A DNA stretch of 64,000 bases from Loripinus fragilis (GCA_964019695.1 OZ026525.1:62156253-62220252); one strand, 5' to 3'; positions 1 through 12,811 are shown, numbered from the stretch's first letter. The notes: a model not told the origin generated them from the sequence alone. Program-made: numbers and translations.

Positions 1-240
1 TTGAAGGTTCAAATAATTCAGGTTTCGAACTTTGTGACGCTCTCTATTATATTTTGGACAATATTTTGTAAGATTTGGCTCAAAAGTGTATAAACCAATC
101 GTAGGTATTCCTATAGGTGCTAATTGTGCTTCTTTTGTTGCAGATTTGTTATAGTTTATGATATGAGGGAGACTTCATGTCTAAATATCAATATTTTTCA
201 GAAAAATACTAAACCATTAAACCTGTAAGGAGGTCATAAT
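1..240 (+). mobile_element. Penelope-like element fragment (reverse transcriptase core)
   Basis: Conceptual translation, with frameshifts, resembles the part of the reverse transcriptase around the G-I-P-x-G-x-N-C block seen at 14,700-14,760, which is the best copy of this family in the window. Similarity fades after about 240. The fragment has stop codons and enters from the left edge, so it is a dead, truncated copy. Assignment to Penelope-like elements is from family recall. Confidence 0.55.
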
Positions 241-825
241 CATCTGATAAAGATTAGCATTTGATCTACTAGGAATAACCCTCGGGCAGTGGTACCACTT
301 TATAGTGTAGCCTACACATTTAGATTTTTAAGGACCGAATACCGGATGACGCTATAGTTTTTGTCTCCTCTTTAAACTTGGCATATAAAACGGGAAGCTT
401 GTCGAATCACCTTAAAGTAATCGTAGAGGAAAGCAACATCGACACTTTTCTCCATCACGCCCTCTGGAGACCAAATGATAACATTTGAGGGATCCCTAAA
501 CGCTTGAAAATATAATTATCCCCATCTTGCGCCGTTGAGTTTTGACAAGTAATGGCTTATTTCTCGACACGAAGTCTTAAGTTGTGCCAAACAAATGTTC
601 TCTAGAGGGTTTATTTGCATATCGGAAGCCGAGAGAAAGACCAGACACTTATCATTACATACAAGCCATCGATGAGCTTTTGGTATATCGCATCTATAGG
701 CGACCAGCGAATGCTCAGACGAGCCTGCTCACATGCAAACAGTTTCGACAGCGGTTTACTAGACACTGTTGAAAAATAAGAATAACTTACCACCAAATTT
801 GGTGGCAGCTGGACTGCCACTGATT
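241..825. other. No recognisable gene
   Basis: Only short unconvincing ORFs occur (584-772 +, 611-820 -). They show no motif, no splice-site context and no match to anything else in the window. Nothing else was seen here. Confidence 0.4.
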
Positions 826-887
826 GTTGTCTAACATTTTAATTGCTTTAAAAGCTGTTGTCTAACATTTTAATTGCTTTAAAAGCT
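826..887. repeat. Perfect 31-bp tandem duplication
   Basis: Two adjacent identical 31-bp copies, 826-856 and 857-887, each starting GTTGTCTAAC and ending AAAAGCT. Confidence 0.9.
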
Positions 888-1000
888 ATGTTCTGTTATA
901 TTGTATTGACCCGGAGAATAACTAAATCAATAACAGGTAGAAATGTTTGAATATTCATCACTGGAGAATTGTTGACCTTAATATTTTTCAGTAGGAACGT

Positions 1001-1067
1001 AAGGGTAAGTTAACACCAAAAGGGATGGCAGCTCAGCTGCCACCCCTTTTGGTGTTAACTTACCCTT
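1001..1067. repeat. Near-perfect palindrome (33-bp arms)
   Basis: The left arm 1001-1033 and right arm 1035-1067 are reverse complements with one mismatch and a single-base centre. The arms begin AAGGGTAAGTTAACACC. Part of the motif (GGTGGCAGCTGG) recurs at 800-812, so it may be a small foldback element. Confidence 0.85.
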
Positions 1068-1153
1068 ATTTTTACAGTGTATTAACACACACTAAGCCGG
1101 TGGGAAGATGGAGTGTCAGATCAAGTCCTGGACACCTGTCCACACCAGATATA

Positions 1154-2130
1154 CACTGAACCGAAGTTATAAGTGGCCACCATACAATTTTTGCTCCCGT
1201 TCAGAAAGTAAAAATCGCTCTCACAAATTTAAATTCTATAAAAAGGTCCAAGGCTTTGTTGAGACTCTGCAAATTTTGTCAATTTCAAAATGACGGGTAG
1301 ATGTCCGAGTAAAGGTACCCTCATTTCAAAAAGTCATAATTTTAGTGTGATATAAACTTTTCATCAGATACGTTATCTATTTATACTTTTACTAGTTTGA
1401 AGATGTTTATATCAGCTGTGATATAAGATGAAAAGAATTCAAAGTTTTTTTTGACAATTGAACACTCCATATCTCTTCTACGTTAACATGAAGACAGCCA
1501 CGGCTATCAACTTAATCAAAGGATTTCTTGTTTAACCATGCAGTATGTTGCTCTGTACGCTTTATTATCTGCGACACAGCAGTGCATTTTCAGCGGTTCT
1601 TCATTATGAATTGGCGTCACTGTTCTGCTGAAATCTTTAACAAATGCCATTTAAATGACCTTTAAAGTTTCACGTTAAAATCGGAGGTGGATACTAGAAA
1701 ATGGGCTCATCAAGTTACATGCATATGGTGTTTTGTCAAACATATTAACATAAAATAAAAAACATACAAGGATTTAGTATGTACAGCTGAGGATTTCCGA
1801 AAATTTCGGAAAATTCAGAAAATTATCAATTTTTAAATTATAAAAGATCTGTCAAACGCAAAATGTCAAGTGTACGGTGTTGTTGTTTTTTTTTCAAGTC
1901 GACTGGGCAGGTTTGCAATCACCTGTACTTGAAATCATTAAAAGCTGCACTCAAAACGCTTATTTTATTCAAATAGTTGATTTTTGCATTTTTTTAAACC
2001 CAAAAATAACTTCCAAAGCACAGCTTAGCTTTAGTCCGTTACAATGTACATACTTGGGCGAAAATTCATTTCAATATCACTAGTAAGAAAAAAGAAAAGA
2101 AAAGTGGCCACTTAGAACTTCGGTTCAATG
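1154..2130 (+). mobile_element. Non-autonomous TIR DNA transposon, family A copy 1
   Basis: Inverted termini starting CACTGAACCGAAGTT, about 27 bp long, are flanked by TA on both sides (1152-1153 and 2131-2132). A TA target duplication points to the Tc1/mariner group. No transposase ORF is present; the 68-codon ORF at 1877-2083 has no motif. A diverged second copy lies at 2948-4001 in the same orientation. Confidence 0.8.
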
Positions 2131-2415
2131 TATAGCTGTGCATCCACGTTTAAGAAACGACTGTTGTCACAAATATGGCCTTGTGACTAAAAATGATATT
2201 GAAGACTAAACTAAATTAACTTAATTTTTGACAAAATACCATCAAAATTCGACAACTATGTTTAAAGATATTGAGCTAAACGCAAGGGTCACATTACTTA
2301 AGGGTCATGATTCCTTTTAAAATATACAAAAATGGAATGTAAATTCACTAGATAATGTAAGGTTTGCTTTTACACATTACGCGTATATATGTGTCACGGG
2401 GCTTCGTATATAAGT

Positions 2416-2718
2416 GGGTCTGGATGGGGGGAGGTCTGGTATTTATTATTCATTAAAAATTTAGCACATTATTCATATCCTTATAATTTTGGGTTACTCA
2501 TTAAAATAAGCCAAATTATTCATTAAAAGTAAGAAAGGTGGCAAAGAAATCTGATTATTCACTATTCTCTAATTTTTTCTTCAATTCATTAAAAATAGGA
2601 TTATTCATTAATTTTAGGCCCTCATTATTCACTATTCATTATTTTTTTTGGCTCATTATTCACTATTCATTATAAAAAAGTCCCATTATTCACTAATCAT
2701 TATACCCCATCCAGACCC
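2416..2718 (+). mobile_element. MITE family B copy 1 (GGGTCTGGATGGG termini)
   Basis: The termini GGGTCTGGATGGGG and CCCCATCCAGACCC are inverted. The interior is an AT-rich run of ATTATTCATTA-type repeats. A second copy in inverse arrangement is at 6528-6838. No clear target duplication was seen. Confidence 0.75.
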
Positions 2719-2947
2719 TGATATAACACACTTCTACTGCCTTGAATTTGAAATTGAATCTTCATAAAGCAAAGGGAGTGGTACCGCTATAAATTTGAAA
2801 GACTCTTAGCAAAATTGAATGTTCATAAGGCATTTCTGAAAATGAAGTCATATGCAGGAGAAGGTACAGTGTCATATGAAACCCGGATGAGAGAGAAATC
2901 CAAGAGCTGTGATTTCCATGATAACGACGAGAGAATATTGGAGTATA

Positions 2948-4001
2948 CACTGAACCGAAGTTATAAGTAGCCACCATACAATTTTTGATCCCGTTCAGAA
3001 AGTAAAAATCGCTCTCACAAAATTCAAATTCTATAAAAATGTCCAAGGCTTTGTTGAGACTTTTCAAATTATGCCATATCAAAATGACTGGTAGACCTTG
3101 CACAGACGATGTCCGAATAAAGGTACCCTCATTTCAAAAAGTCACACTTTTTAGTGTGATATAAACTATTCATCAGGTACGTTATCCATTTATATTTTAG
3201 TTAGTTTGAAGATGTTTATAACAGCTGTGATATTCATTGTAAAGAATCAAAACGTTTTTTGACAATTGAACACTCCATTTCTCTTCTACGTTAACATGAA
3301 GACAGCCACGGTCAACAACTTAATCAAAGGATTTTTCGCTTAACCATGCAGTTTGCATATTCACTTTGCATTGCTCTGTACGCTTTATTATCTGCGGCAC
3401 AGCAGTGTAATTTACAGAGGTTCTTCATTATGAATTGGCGTGACTGTTCTGCTTAAAATTTAAAAGAAATCTTTAACAAATACCATTTAAATGACATTTA
3501 ATATTTCACGTTAAAATCGGAAGTGGATACCGAATTAGTAAAAAATATCGTTAGAAAATGGGCTCATCAAGTTGCATGGTGTTTTGTCAAACATATTAAC
3601 ATAAAATAAAACGCATACAATGATTTTAGGATGTGCAGCTGATGATTTCGAAAATTTTCGGAAAATTCGGAAAATAATCAATTTTTAAAAAAATCATAAA
3701 AAATCAGTCATAAGCAAAATGTCAAGTGTTTTGTGTTTTTTCAAGTTGACTAGGCAGGTTGCAATCACCTGTACTTGAATCTCGATAAAAACTGCACTAA
3801 AAACGCTAATTTTCTTTAAAAAGTTGATTTTTGCATATTTGAACCCAAAAATCGTGAATGGATAGAAAACTCTTCCAAAGCACCTCTTAACTTTAGTCCA
3901 TTACACTGCACACACTTGGACAAAAATTCATTTCAATATCACTAGGGCTTAGTCAGACAAAAAGAAATTGAAAAGTGGCTACTTAGAACTTCGGTTCAGT
4001 G
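2948..4001 (+). mobile_element. Non-autonomous TIR DNA transposon, family A copy 2
   Basis: Same termini and same internal order as 1154-2130, with small indels. It is flanked by TA at 2946-2947 and 4002-4003. The ORF at 2762-3103 on the minus strand crosses its left edge and is a chance frame. Confidence 0.8.
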
Positions 4002-4149
4002 TATTATCCAAACAACTGACAATACAGACGACATTTAAAGAAACTTTGGCGGAAATGCAGGTTCTTTGAGGATACCTCTGAACAAGTAGAAGTTACGGGT
4101 AGGCAAAACTCAAACAGTATTTCAAAGATTTGTAATCACAAAAAGGAGA

Positions 4150-6360
4150 AAAAGCAAGAGTTTTAATGACGTTAGACAAAAGGAGTCAAATAAAACATGC
4201 AAATATTGTGGGAAAACACATCCAATGCAAAAGGAACTTTGTCCAGCTTATGGGAAATTCTGCAGCAAATTATAGAATTACAAATAAGGGGCTGAAACCG
4301 ACACAAAGAGAAAGTAATAGCAGTGAAAGAATGCAAGCCACCACGATCAAGAGATGAAGTGAAAAGCTTTCTCGGCATGATTGGTTACTTATCAAAGTTC
4401 ATTCCATGCTACTCAGTTCTTACAGCATCATTGAGGAGACTAACCAGTCAAGACGTTCCCTTCTCATGGGGGCCTGAGGAAGATGCAGCTTTTAAAAGAT
4501 TAAAAGACAATATAACAAGTGATAAATCCATGGCATTTTTCGACCCAAGAAAACCAATAGTTATTCGCACAGAAGCTAGCTTCCATTAATGACTATCTGC
4601 TGGGTTATTCCAGAGGACAGCAAAGGGACTACAGCAAGTTCATTCTATAAGCAGATCCATGACCAGTGCGGAGAAACGATATAGCCAGACAGAAAAGGAT
4701 GCGTTGGCTGTAAAAAGGGCAAAATTAAGGTTCAGCATGAAACTGCTAGGAGCGCCAAGATTCGAGATCATGACCTCTCACAAACCGCTGATCCCCATGT
4801 TCAACAAATCCTGTACAAAACTACCACCTAGAATAGAGAAATGGATCATGGAAATGCAGGACGTTGACTATGAGCTTGTGTATGAACCAGGCAAGGACGC
4901 AGCAGATCCCCTGGACTACTTGTCGCAACACCCACGACCTGAAACTGGAAAAGACGACACAGAGAAAATGATAAATTTGATAGTCAGCAATAAACATGGG
5001 GTGGTAATGAAAAGCATAAAAGAAGCAACATCTTTAGATCCAGTCCTGCAAGACATCTTGAAAATAATGAAGCAAAATGACTGGGAAAAACACAAGGATA
5101 GGCCTTAAATAAAGCCTTTGATCTGATAAGGCATGGACTGCGTAAAACTAAAGGACTGCTTCTACGTTGAAGACAGCTAGTAATTCCAGAGAGATTACAG
5201 AAAAAGTTATAACAGCTGCCCACGGCATGGGACATTTTGGGATGACGAAAACATAACAGATGCTCGGGGCCAAGTATTGGTTTCCAAGACTCAACAGCAT
5301 GGTCGAAGACGCGGTATCAAAATGCTTTGAATGTCAGATATGCAATACTGAACACAGACAGGAACCAGTAAAACCATCAGAAATACCAGAGACAGCTTGG
5401 CATACATTGTCTGTTGTTTTCGGTGGACCTTACCCAGATGGTCACTACAAACTAGTTATCATAGATAAGCGGACAAGATTTCCAGTGGTCAAGCAATTAA
5501 CGTCAACCTCGTGCAAGGTTACATGTGATAAACAGAGAAAGTTATTCGCCATGCATGGAATACCTGAGAGACTCAAATCAGACAATGGGCCACCATTCAA
5601 CTCCTTAGATTTCAGAAACTTTGCCAGTGAAGTGGGTTTTAAGCACCACAGAGCTACCCTAGAGCACCTGCGTGCAGACGTAGAGGCAGAAATCTTCATA
5701 AAGGTGCTGAACAAATAGCACACAACGAAGGGAGATCAAGCAACTATGCACTAGAACACATGCTAATGGGTTACAGATCAACACCGCATCCAGCTACAGG
5801 GTACTTTCTATCCCTTATGAAAAGAAATGTCAGAACTTAACTTGATTATGGATCTTTTTCCATCAGTAGAAAATATCACAAAATGGAAAGAGAGATTACC
5901 AAAAGAGACAAACAGTACAAGTAGAAATGGAATAATCAACATAGAAATCCAAAAGTTGAGAATCACCAGTTTAAGATTGGTGACAGAGTTCTGTTGAAGA
6001 AGAAAAAGCAAAGTAAATGGTCATCAGCTTGTGAAAATGAATTTTATTTCATAATTGGGATAAGCGGATCAACAATAGAGGCAAAGAGGAAATCAGATGG
6101 ATGTACCATGCAGGGAGATGCTTCAAAGTTTAAGTTGTTCCATGAAGATAGGAACGGAGGCTGGCGAGAATACTTGCTGCGCTCATCCAGACCCAGCCAG
6201 ATAAGAATCCCTAACACAGCCAATGTGATACCTACACAGGTGGGAAGAAATAAGGGAGAGAATGAAGCGACGCAAGAGGGTTCCAAAAACAAGGAAAATG
6301 GAAACTACGAGCAACACGATGTTGAAGTAAGAAGACAACACAACAGGTAACAAGAACCTC
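4150..6360 (+). pseudogene. Decayed Gypsy-type LTR retrotransposon gag-pol remnant
   Basis: Fragments appear in the order expected for Gypsy elements: a gag-type zinc knuckle (4198-4263, C-x2-C-x3-H-x6-C), the tail of reverse transcriptase leading into RNase H (about 4270-4970, with the SFLGMIGYLSKFIP and TSAEKRYSQTEKDALAV blocks), an integrase zinc-binding and core region (about 5230-5718, with C-x2-C and the SDNGPPFNS block), and a pol C-terminal basic segment (5970-6350). Protease and most of reverse transcriptase are missing between the zinc knuckle and the RT tail. Frameshifts near 4305 and stops near 4589, 5108 and 5718 break the frame. No LTRs were recognised on either side. It cannot be active. 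Confidence 0.8.
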
Positions 6361-6527
6361 TGAGAAGGCAACAACCACTGAGAACACGAAGACCACCATG
6401 TAAACAAAAAGACTATGTTATAGTCCAAGTAATCTAAAACTGTTCATATAACTTTTAACGTATACTAATTTTCCTTTATATATAATTTCTTAAAACACAA
6501 CTGTGATATTAGTCTTAACTTTTATGA

Positions 6528-6838
6528 GGGTCTGGATGGGGTATAATGATTAGTGAATAATGACCCTTTTTTATAATGAATAGTGAATAATAAGCCAAAA
6601 TAATAATGAATAAGAGAATAACGAGGGCCTAAAAATTAATGAATAATCATATTTTTTAATGAATAGAAGAAAACATTAATGAATAGTGAATAATCAGATA
6701 TCTTTGTCACCTTTCTCACTTTTAATGAATAATTGGTCTTATTTTAATGAAAAAGCCAAAATTTTAATGAGATGAATTATGGGCCATTTTTTTAATAAAT
6801 AGTGAATACCAGACCCCTATCCAGACCCTCTTTTATAT
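6528..6838 (-). mobile_element. MITE family B copy 2
   Basis: It starts GGGTCTGGATGGGG and ends CCTATCCAGACCC. The interior carries TAATGAATAGTGAATAAT-type repeats, which are the reverse complement of the interior of 2416-2718. The two copies flank the Gypsy remnant in opposite orientations. Confidence 0.75.
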
Positions 6839-7105
6839 AAGTTTCTTCTTTTATAATTATGGAGGAATGTGGTAATTACTATTGTGATATTTATAGACTT
6901 TTTGATTATAGATGACGTTGTTTCCAACTTAACGTTACTAACGTAATATCTGTAATGGAATACTAGAGTAATGACTGATTAAATTCACACTAATGAACTT
7001 TGGTATTTAATCCAGCGACATAACAGTAACATCTGCATTTAACCTGTCTCCCTTTAAAATTAGTTAGTTCCAGCCTTTTAAGCTCACCTGTCAGGAAGTG
7101 ACAAG
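6839..7105. other. No recognisable feature
   Basis: AT-rich sequence between the MITE and the next Penelope fragment. No motif or extended ORF was seen. Confidence 0.4.
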
Positions 7106-7790
7106 ATGAGCTTTTGTGATTGGTCTAAACGTGACGACTTCAATTTCCCATTTTTCCCATTTTTAGATGGTGATGTTCCTCGCTCTACATCCTATGAAGT
7201 CTATATCTCTCAGCTCATTCGTTTTGCTAGAGCATCTAGCTTTGTTACTGACTCAAACATTCACAATAAATTGTTAACTCAGAAACTTCTTAAACAAGGC
7301 TATTGGTATCATAAACTTTGCAAAACCTGTTCCATACTATGATTGGATATCTAAATTCCAAGTTGGACTTAAATCTCTCTTGCGCCAAGGACTTTCTGAA
7401 CCTGAATTCATTGGTGACTTGGTGTATAAATTGAAGAAGATTGTTGACTCTAATATTTTTTTTAGAGCAGTTCATTAAAATAATTTCCCATTATAAAAAA
7501 GATTGGCTATTTCATTAATGTATTGCAACAGACTGCATGCTTGGTGGTCAACCCAATTACAGTTGGCAACTTTGCTTTCCTATTTAATTGCACTCCGGTG
7601 GGTCGGACTTCAGACTCTATGACGGTTCCCACTTAAAGACTTATCTATTGATGAGATGGTAGGGGCCTGATGCTTTGGCTGTTTGTCGGGTCCACCAGGG
7701 TTTACCTGTTGGATTTCTATTGCTCCTGTATTCAGTTTTATTTACTTAACTTTGCCTTATCTCTTTGTTATATCTTGATTTATATGTTGC
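7106..7790 (+). mobile_element. Penelope-like element, 5'-truncated 3' fragment
   Basis: Translation matches the C-terminal part of the copy at 14,716-15,540, including the block FPFLDGDVPRSTSYEVYISQ, with frameshifts near 7,340 and 7,465. It ends in the same non-coding 3' sequence (ATTGATGAGATGGTAGGGGC near 7,650). It is 5'-truncated and dead. Confidence 0.7.
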
Positions 7791-8490
7791 ATATCTAGGT
7801 CACAGAGGCTGTAATAGATTTTCGAAATGAAAAATTTAAAAATCTTCTCGTCTGAAACAAAAAGGCCTAGAGCCTTGATATTTGGTACGTAGTATCAACC
7901 AGTAGACCTCTACCAAGTTTGTTCAAATTATACTCCTGGGGTAAATAATGGCCCGGCTCCAGGGGTCACATGTTTTAGAAAGGCTTATATAGGGAAAAAC
8001 ATGAAAAAATCTTCTTGTCTGAAACCACAAGGCCTAGAGCCTTGATATTTGGTATTTAGCATCGTCTAGTAGACATCTACTGAGTTTGTTCAAATTAAAG
8101 TCTTGTGGCCAAAAATAGGCCCACCCCTGGGGTCACATGTTTTACAGGCTTATATAGGGAAAACTTGTGAATCTTTTTGTCCGAAACCAGGAGGCCTAGA
8201 GCCTTTATATTTGATTTGTAGCATCACCTATTGGACCTCTGACAAGTTTGTTCAAATAATGCCCCTGGGGTCTAAAATGGCCCCGCCCCAGGGGTGACAT
8301 GTTTGACATTGGCTTATATAGGGAAAACATGAAAAAAATCTTCTTGCCTGAAACCACAAGGCCTGGAGCCTTGATATTTGGTATGTAGCATTATCTAATG
8401 GACCACTGCCGACTGTGTTCAAATTATAGTCCTGGGGCCAAAATGGGCCCACCACCAGGGGTCACATGTTTAACATAGTCACATGTTTTT
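7790..8490 (+). repeat. Helitron/pearl-like ~165-bp core repeat array (4 units)
   Basis: Four diverged units each carry a GGCCTAGAGCCTTGATATTTGG block (starting near 7,863, 8,027, 8,193 and 8,360) followed by a GGGGTCACATG...TTATATAGGGAAAA block. The same core recurs at 16,390-16,620 (reverse), 27,230-27,330 and 38,040-38,400. Bivalve pearl/Helitron non-autonomous elements are known for such tandem cores. ORFs at 8103-8297 and 8252-8455 are artefacts of the repeat. Confidence 0.7.
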
Positions 8491-8500
8491 CTTTGGAAAC

Positions 8501-10851
8501 ATGGCAACTTATAACCAGATTATCCCGAAAAGACTGACAAGAAAATCCTCTATTACAAATTTAGTAGCCTACAACTCAGGACGGATTCCGTCAAGCATCA
8601 TTTAAGTAAAAGACTGTACCCTTGATAAGGTTAAATCTCTTGAAAAGAAAGGTAACGGGTGCATGAAAGAGCATATGAAATATGAACTTAAACAAGAGAA
8701 CAATTTGGTCATTGAATTTAGTACTGCTGCATATGAACTAGCCAAAAAATGTCTCTATGAAATGGTAAAAAGTGAAAATTTTGAATGTGCAGTAGAAAAC
8801 CGAAACAGCCTGGACCTAAGTGGAGCAAACGTAGATTCTTGTATCAAAATATTCAACAAAAAAGCAGATGGGTCATGTGGAAGAATGCTTAAATTTGTTA
8901 TCAATTTTAGCCATACTACTTCACAAATTCTTGTAAATGGAAATAAAACTGATCTGTTTATCTCAAATATTCTTGACGAACTTTGTTCAGAGATGAAGGA
9001 AAAATGTTCACAGCTTGACATTCTTAATATAAATATTGCTTCAGCATTGAGTTATAAACCCCAGTCAACAGTACAAATTACAAAAATGACAATGAAACTA
9101 ATGACACTCCAGATATGGTTCATGTTGCAAATTATAGCGATGACGAGCAATCTGATGGTGAGGTTTGTGAGTTATGTCCAATTTGTGGTAATCAAGCATA
9201 TGGCAAAGTGGTACAGTGTGGGGGATGGGGCGATTGTACCATTATGTCTGTATAAATATCAATGATAATACAATTGACACATTAGGAGAAGATGATTTTG
9301 TCTGTCGCGCGTGCACTGATGAACTTCTATATGTAGGAACTGTGAACTTACAAACGCAAGAAAATGACTTATCAATCCAATCAGAAAATAAGAAATCTGC
9401 TCTGGGAAAAAAACATGTTTAAAGGAAAATCTACCAATAATTAAAGTCCCTGGTTTGACTTCCTGTGAGCCCTCACAATCAGCTAGTGTACCTGTAACTG
9501 ACCCTGCTGAAATAGGCAATGTGCAATGTATAAATCCTTTGAACAGTGACAATGTTAAAGACCTGTCAAGCATCACGGCGAAGAATAAACCCAAAAAAGT
9601 GAATAAAGGCCAAAATAAAATAAAGAAGGAGGAAATCTTTGATAAAACTTCTATTCTAGATCTAGAAAGCCAGATAAAAGTTCTCAAATCCACACTGGAC
9701 CTTTATAGGAGGTCATCAGGGGATGGCGATAGTGAAGCAAATAACTCTCAAACAATACAAACTGACACAAGTGGTACAAAAGATTCGTATTCCAGCTGTA
9801 TGCATAGATGCTGCGACGATCTAAAAGAGAAAATCCAAGAAAGTCGGTTGCGCTCCATAGAATTACAAATGATGCAGAATATGCATATCAACAACATGAT
9901 GCATATTCAGTTAGTGTCTCAGATGAGGTCAACTGGATGTGGGCATGCAACAGGACCAGCATATCATATGAGTCCCTTGGGACCCCCAAATGGACCATAC
10001 ACGCAGATGCAGAGCAATATATATGGTATACCAGCCGCTAACCCTTTACATCCACCCGGTTATGTTCAGACAGCAATTCCTGGGCATCAACAGGCACATT
10101 ATTTTGGTGGTCTCCAGATGCAGACTTATGGTACCTATATGGGACCTCCCTATAATTGGCATCCTCATTATGGACAACAACTACAGCCTGGCCAGATGCC
10201 TATCCGTCTTCCAGCATATCATATGCATCCTGCAGAGCAGCAGCCTGTTTGACGCATCAAACACCCGCTCCTGGTACCCAGTCAACATTTGCACCAAGCG
10301 CTAGTTATACTCATACGGCCACAAACCCAAGACTGATGAACAAGAAAAGTGTCAACGCTAAAACAGTAAGTAATAATGAACAATTGAGAAGATTTAGTGA
10401 ACCTGTCGTTAGGCAACGTGATTTGATTTTAAAAGACACCAAAAAACCTCAAACAGTTTCATTCTCCAAAAAAGAAAATATTTCCCAGAAAGGGACTGAA
10501 AGTAGTAACATTGGCAGTGGCAATAGGAAAAGACACATAACTTCTACTCAAAATTGCAAGGAAAATAAGGAAAATAGTGAAGGGAAAAAACGCTGCGAAA
10601 AACTGGAAATTGGTCTTGATAACTTTCTACGCAATGATTCTGAAGTACAAACTAATGACATAATGTCTTCAAAAGAACCCATATATATAAATGCTAGTCC
10701 TCAAAAAGACTCAAACCATAGGGTTATAGAGAGAAAACATGAAATGGAAATGGTTCAAGATAAAAATGATGATTTTTCAGAAATTCCCCCAGTGAAACAC
10801 AACCCGCCAGAACCATTGCAAGAGATAGCACCGCAGGAACAGAGAGATTAA
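8501..10851 (+). pseudogene. LINE ORF1 remnant with PHD-like zinc finger
   Basis: An ATG at 8501 starts a frame that meets one TAA at 8603 and then continues in the same frame from 8663. A PHD-like finger lies at about 9,167-9,319 (pairs of cysteines, a CGGW block, His-x2-Cys and a final C-x2-C), read across a frameshift near 9,215. A predicted coiled-coil/polar region follows (about 9,640-9,940), then a Gln/Met/Pro/Gly/Tyr-rich segment (about 9,940-10,250) and a charged Lys/Asn-rich tail ending in a stop at 10,849-10,851. ORF1 of CR1-group LINEs often carries a PHD finger and acts as an RNA-binding partner. Several frameshifts make this copy non-functional. Confidence 0.7.
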
Positions 10852-11812
10852 GTATTGCAACATGTAACATCGAAGGTGTAAAATCTAACACTGTGTACTT
10901 TCAAAAGCTATGTAAAGATTATGACTTTGTTTGTGTGCAGCAACATTGGTTGTGGGACTTCCAAATAGCTGTCATTGAATAAGGATTTTCATATACGTTG
11001 TTATGATTCGACCGAACCACTCACAGGCTTCAGGCTCCCAAGGGGACAGAGAGAAGTGTCAATCCTTTGGCCAACCTATTTATCAAGCAAGGTAAAATAA
11101 ACTAGAGGATGGTAACGAGAGAATCATTGGGATTGAGCTATCCGGAACAGAGAAATTGTGCATCATTAACCTTTTTTTACCGACAAATAACCCCTCAGTG
11201 AATTCACATATCGAATATGCGAAAAGCCTGGACATTTTAGACAACATGATATTAAAATTCAGATGTAGTCATAAGCTGGTACTGTGCGGGGACTTTAATG
11301 GCACCCTTTTGTCACCTAGACCATATAATAAACATGATCAACTTCTACAGGATTTCGTGAAGGAACATATTCTTAGTTTTACGCACACTGAGGGTCATAC
11401 ATTCTTCCACCACTCTGGCAATTCAAGTTCACAAATTGACTATGTACTGTCTACTGACAATAGACTTTCGCACAGGCATCATATTTTGAACAAAGATTGT
11501 GAGAATACTTCAAGTCATGTTGCGGTTAGTGCAATACTTTTATCAACTGTTGTGACTGCAGCGCCTGTGAACAAAAAACCTAGCAAACCTATTAAGAAAT
11601 TACTTTGGCAGAGAGTGAATAAACAGGTCTATAATTCAGTTCTAGACAAGGAAATTAAGAAAAAAGAAGGTACCTGCACGATTGAACAGAAGCTACAGAA
11701 TTTGACTGAAGCACTACACATAGCTGCTGCTGCAGCAGTTCCGTCTAAGTTATCAAGACTGAAAGGACCTAGCTGGAGAGCCTCCCCTAAAGTGAAGAAA
11801 CTTCTTTTTTGA
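10852..11812 (+). pseudogene. LINE ORF2, APE-type endonuclease domain (broken)
   Basis: The N-terminal part (about 10,843-10,980) shows the NIEG and CVQQHWLW blocks typical of the APE endonuclease fold and then a stop at about 10,980. After a damaged stretch the frame reopens at 11,156 with the LCGDFNG block and ends with the SQIDYVLS and SSHVAVSA blocks that hold the catalytic Asp and His of this family. This domain nicks target DNA for target-primed reverse transcription. It is interrupted by stops and frameshifts between about 10,980 and 11,155. Confidence 0.7.
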
Positions 11813-11882
11813 ATGTAAGCATAGATATCGTATCTGGGTTGCTAGTGGTAGGCAGGATAATATCCTACGTAGGGACAATATT

Positions 11883-12811
11883 ATGGCTAAACGTGAATTA
11901 AGAAAGCAGCTCAGACGAGAAAAATACGCAGACCGTAAGAGTTTCTACTCTGATCTGATGTCAAATCCAAGTTCGGACAAGTTTTATCAGTTAATCAGGA
12001 AAAACAATAGCAATAGGACGCAGAATGTAGTGTGTTTGATAGTAAATGGTAAAGAAATGAACTCTGCAGACGATCAGCACCATGCATTTGCGGATTATTA
12101 CGAAGACCTTGCAGCCCCTAAAGACGATGGCTATGATATGGCTTACCTGGAGTTATGCACAGTCCGTCATAAGATGATATCCAAGCTTTGCCAAGAAAAT
12201 GCAGAAACAGTACGCCCCTTCACCGTCAAGGAAGTCGAGTTAGCCATTTCCAAGTTGAACAACAAAAAAGCCCCAGATGAATATGGGCTAGCTGCAGAAC
12301 ACCTGAAGCACTCAAGTGAAACCTTCATAGAGGACATTACTATGCTTTTCAACCAAATATTGGAATCTAGAACGGTCCCAGAGGCATTTAAAAGTAGAAT
12401 ACTAACACCTGTGCTGCAGAAGGCAAAAGACCCAAGTATCTTGGATAACTATCGAGGGATCACTGTGACCCCAATCATGGAAAAGCTGTTCGAAAGTGTG
12501 CTGTTGCCGAGATTGACAGAATCGTTTGATCGATCGTCACTTCAATTTGGCTTTACGAAAGGACTTTTCACAATAATGTCTGCGCTGATTGTCTCGGAAG
12601 CCCGTGCGGAGGTTAAAATGAACACTTTTGAACCATTATTCCTAGTAACACTAGACAGCCGTAAGGCATTCGACGTGGTAAATCATATCATCATGCTCAA
12701 TAAGTTATATGAATGTGGAGTCCAACCATCTTTATGGTCTATTGTGAAAGATCTATATACAGGACTAACATCTAAAGTTAAATGGATGGGTAAATTAAGT
12801 GAACATTTTAA
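11883..12811 (+). pseudogene. LINE ORF2, first half of reverse transcriptase
   Basis: Contains the finger region with the KLNNKKAPDEYGL block, the NYRGITVTPIMEKLFE block and motif A (LVTLDSRKAFD). The frame is open up to codon Phe at 12,807-12,809 and is then cut by the TTAA-flanked element. The next two bases (12,810-12,811) plus base 23,274 complete an Asn codon that continues into motif B (LQGVRQGG) on the far side. A short break between 11,812 and 11,883 separates it from the endonuclease part. Confidence 0.8.
12808..12811. repeat. TTAA target-site duplication, left
   Basis: TTAA directly precedes the element that starts at 12,812. The matching copy is 23,270-23,273. Confidence 0.85.

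Noticed and set aside
2762..3103. 113-codon minus-strand ORF
   Set aside because: It spans the border of a TIR element, lacks motifs, and the corresponding region of the other copy is not open.
8103..8455. ORFs on both strands in the Helitron core array
   Set aside because: They are products of the tandem repeat and differ between units.
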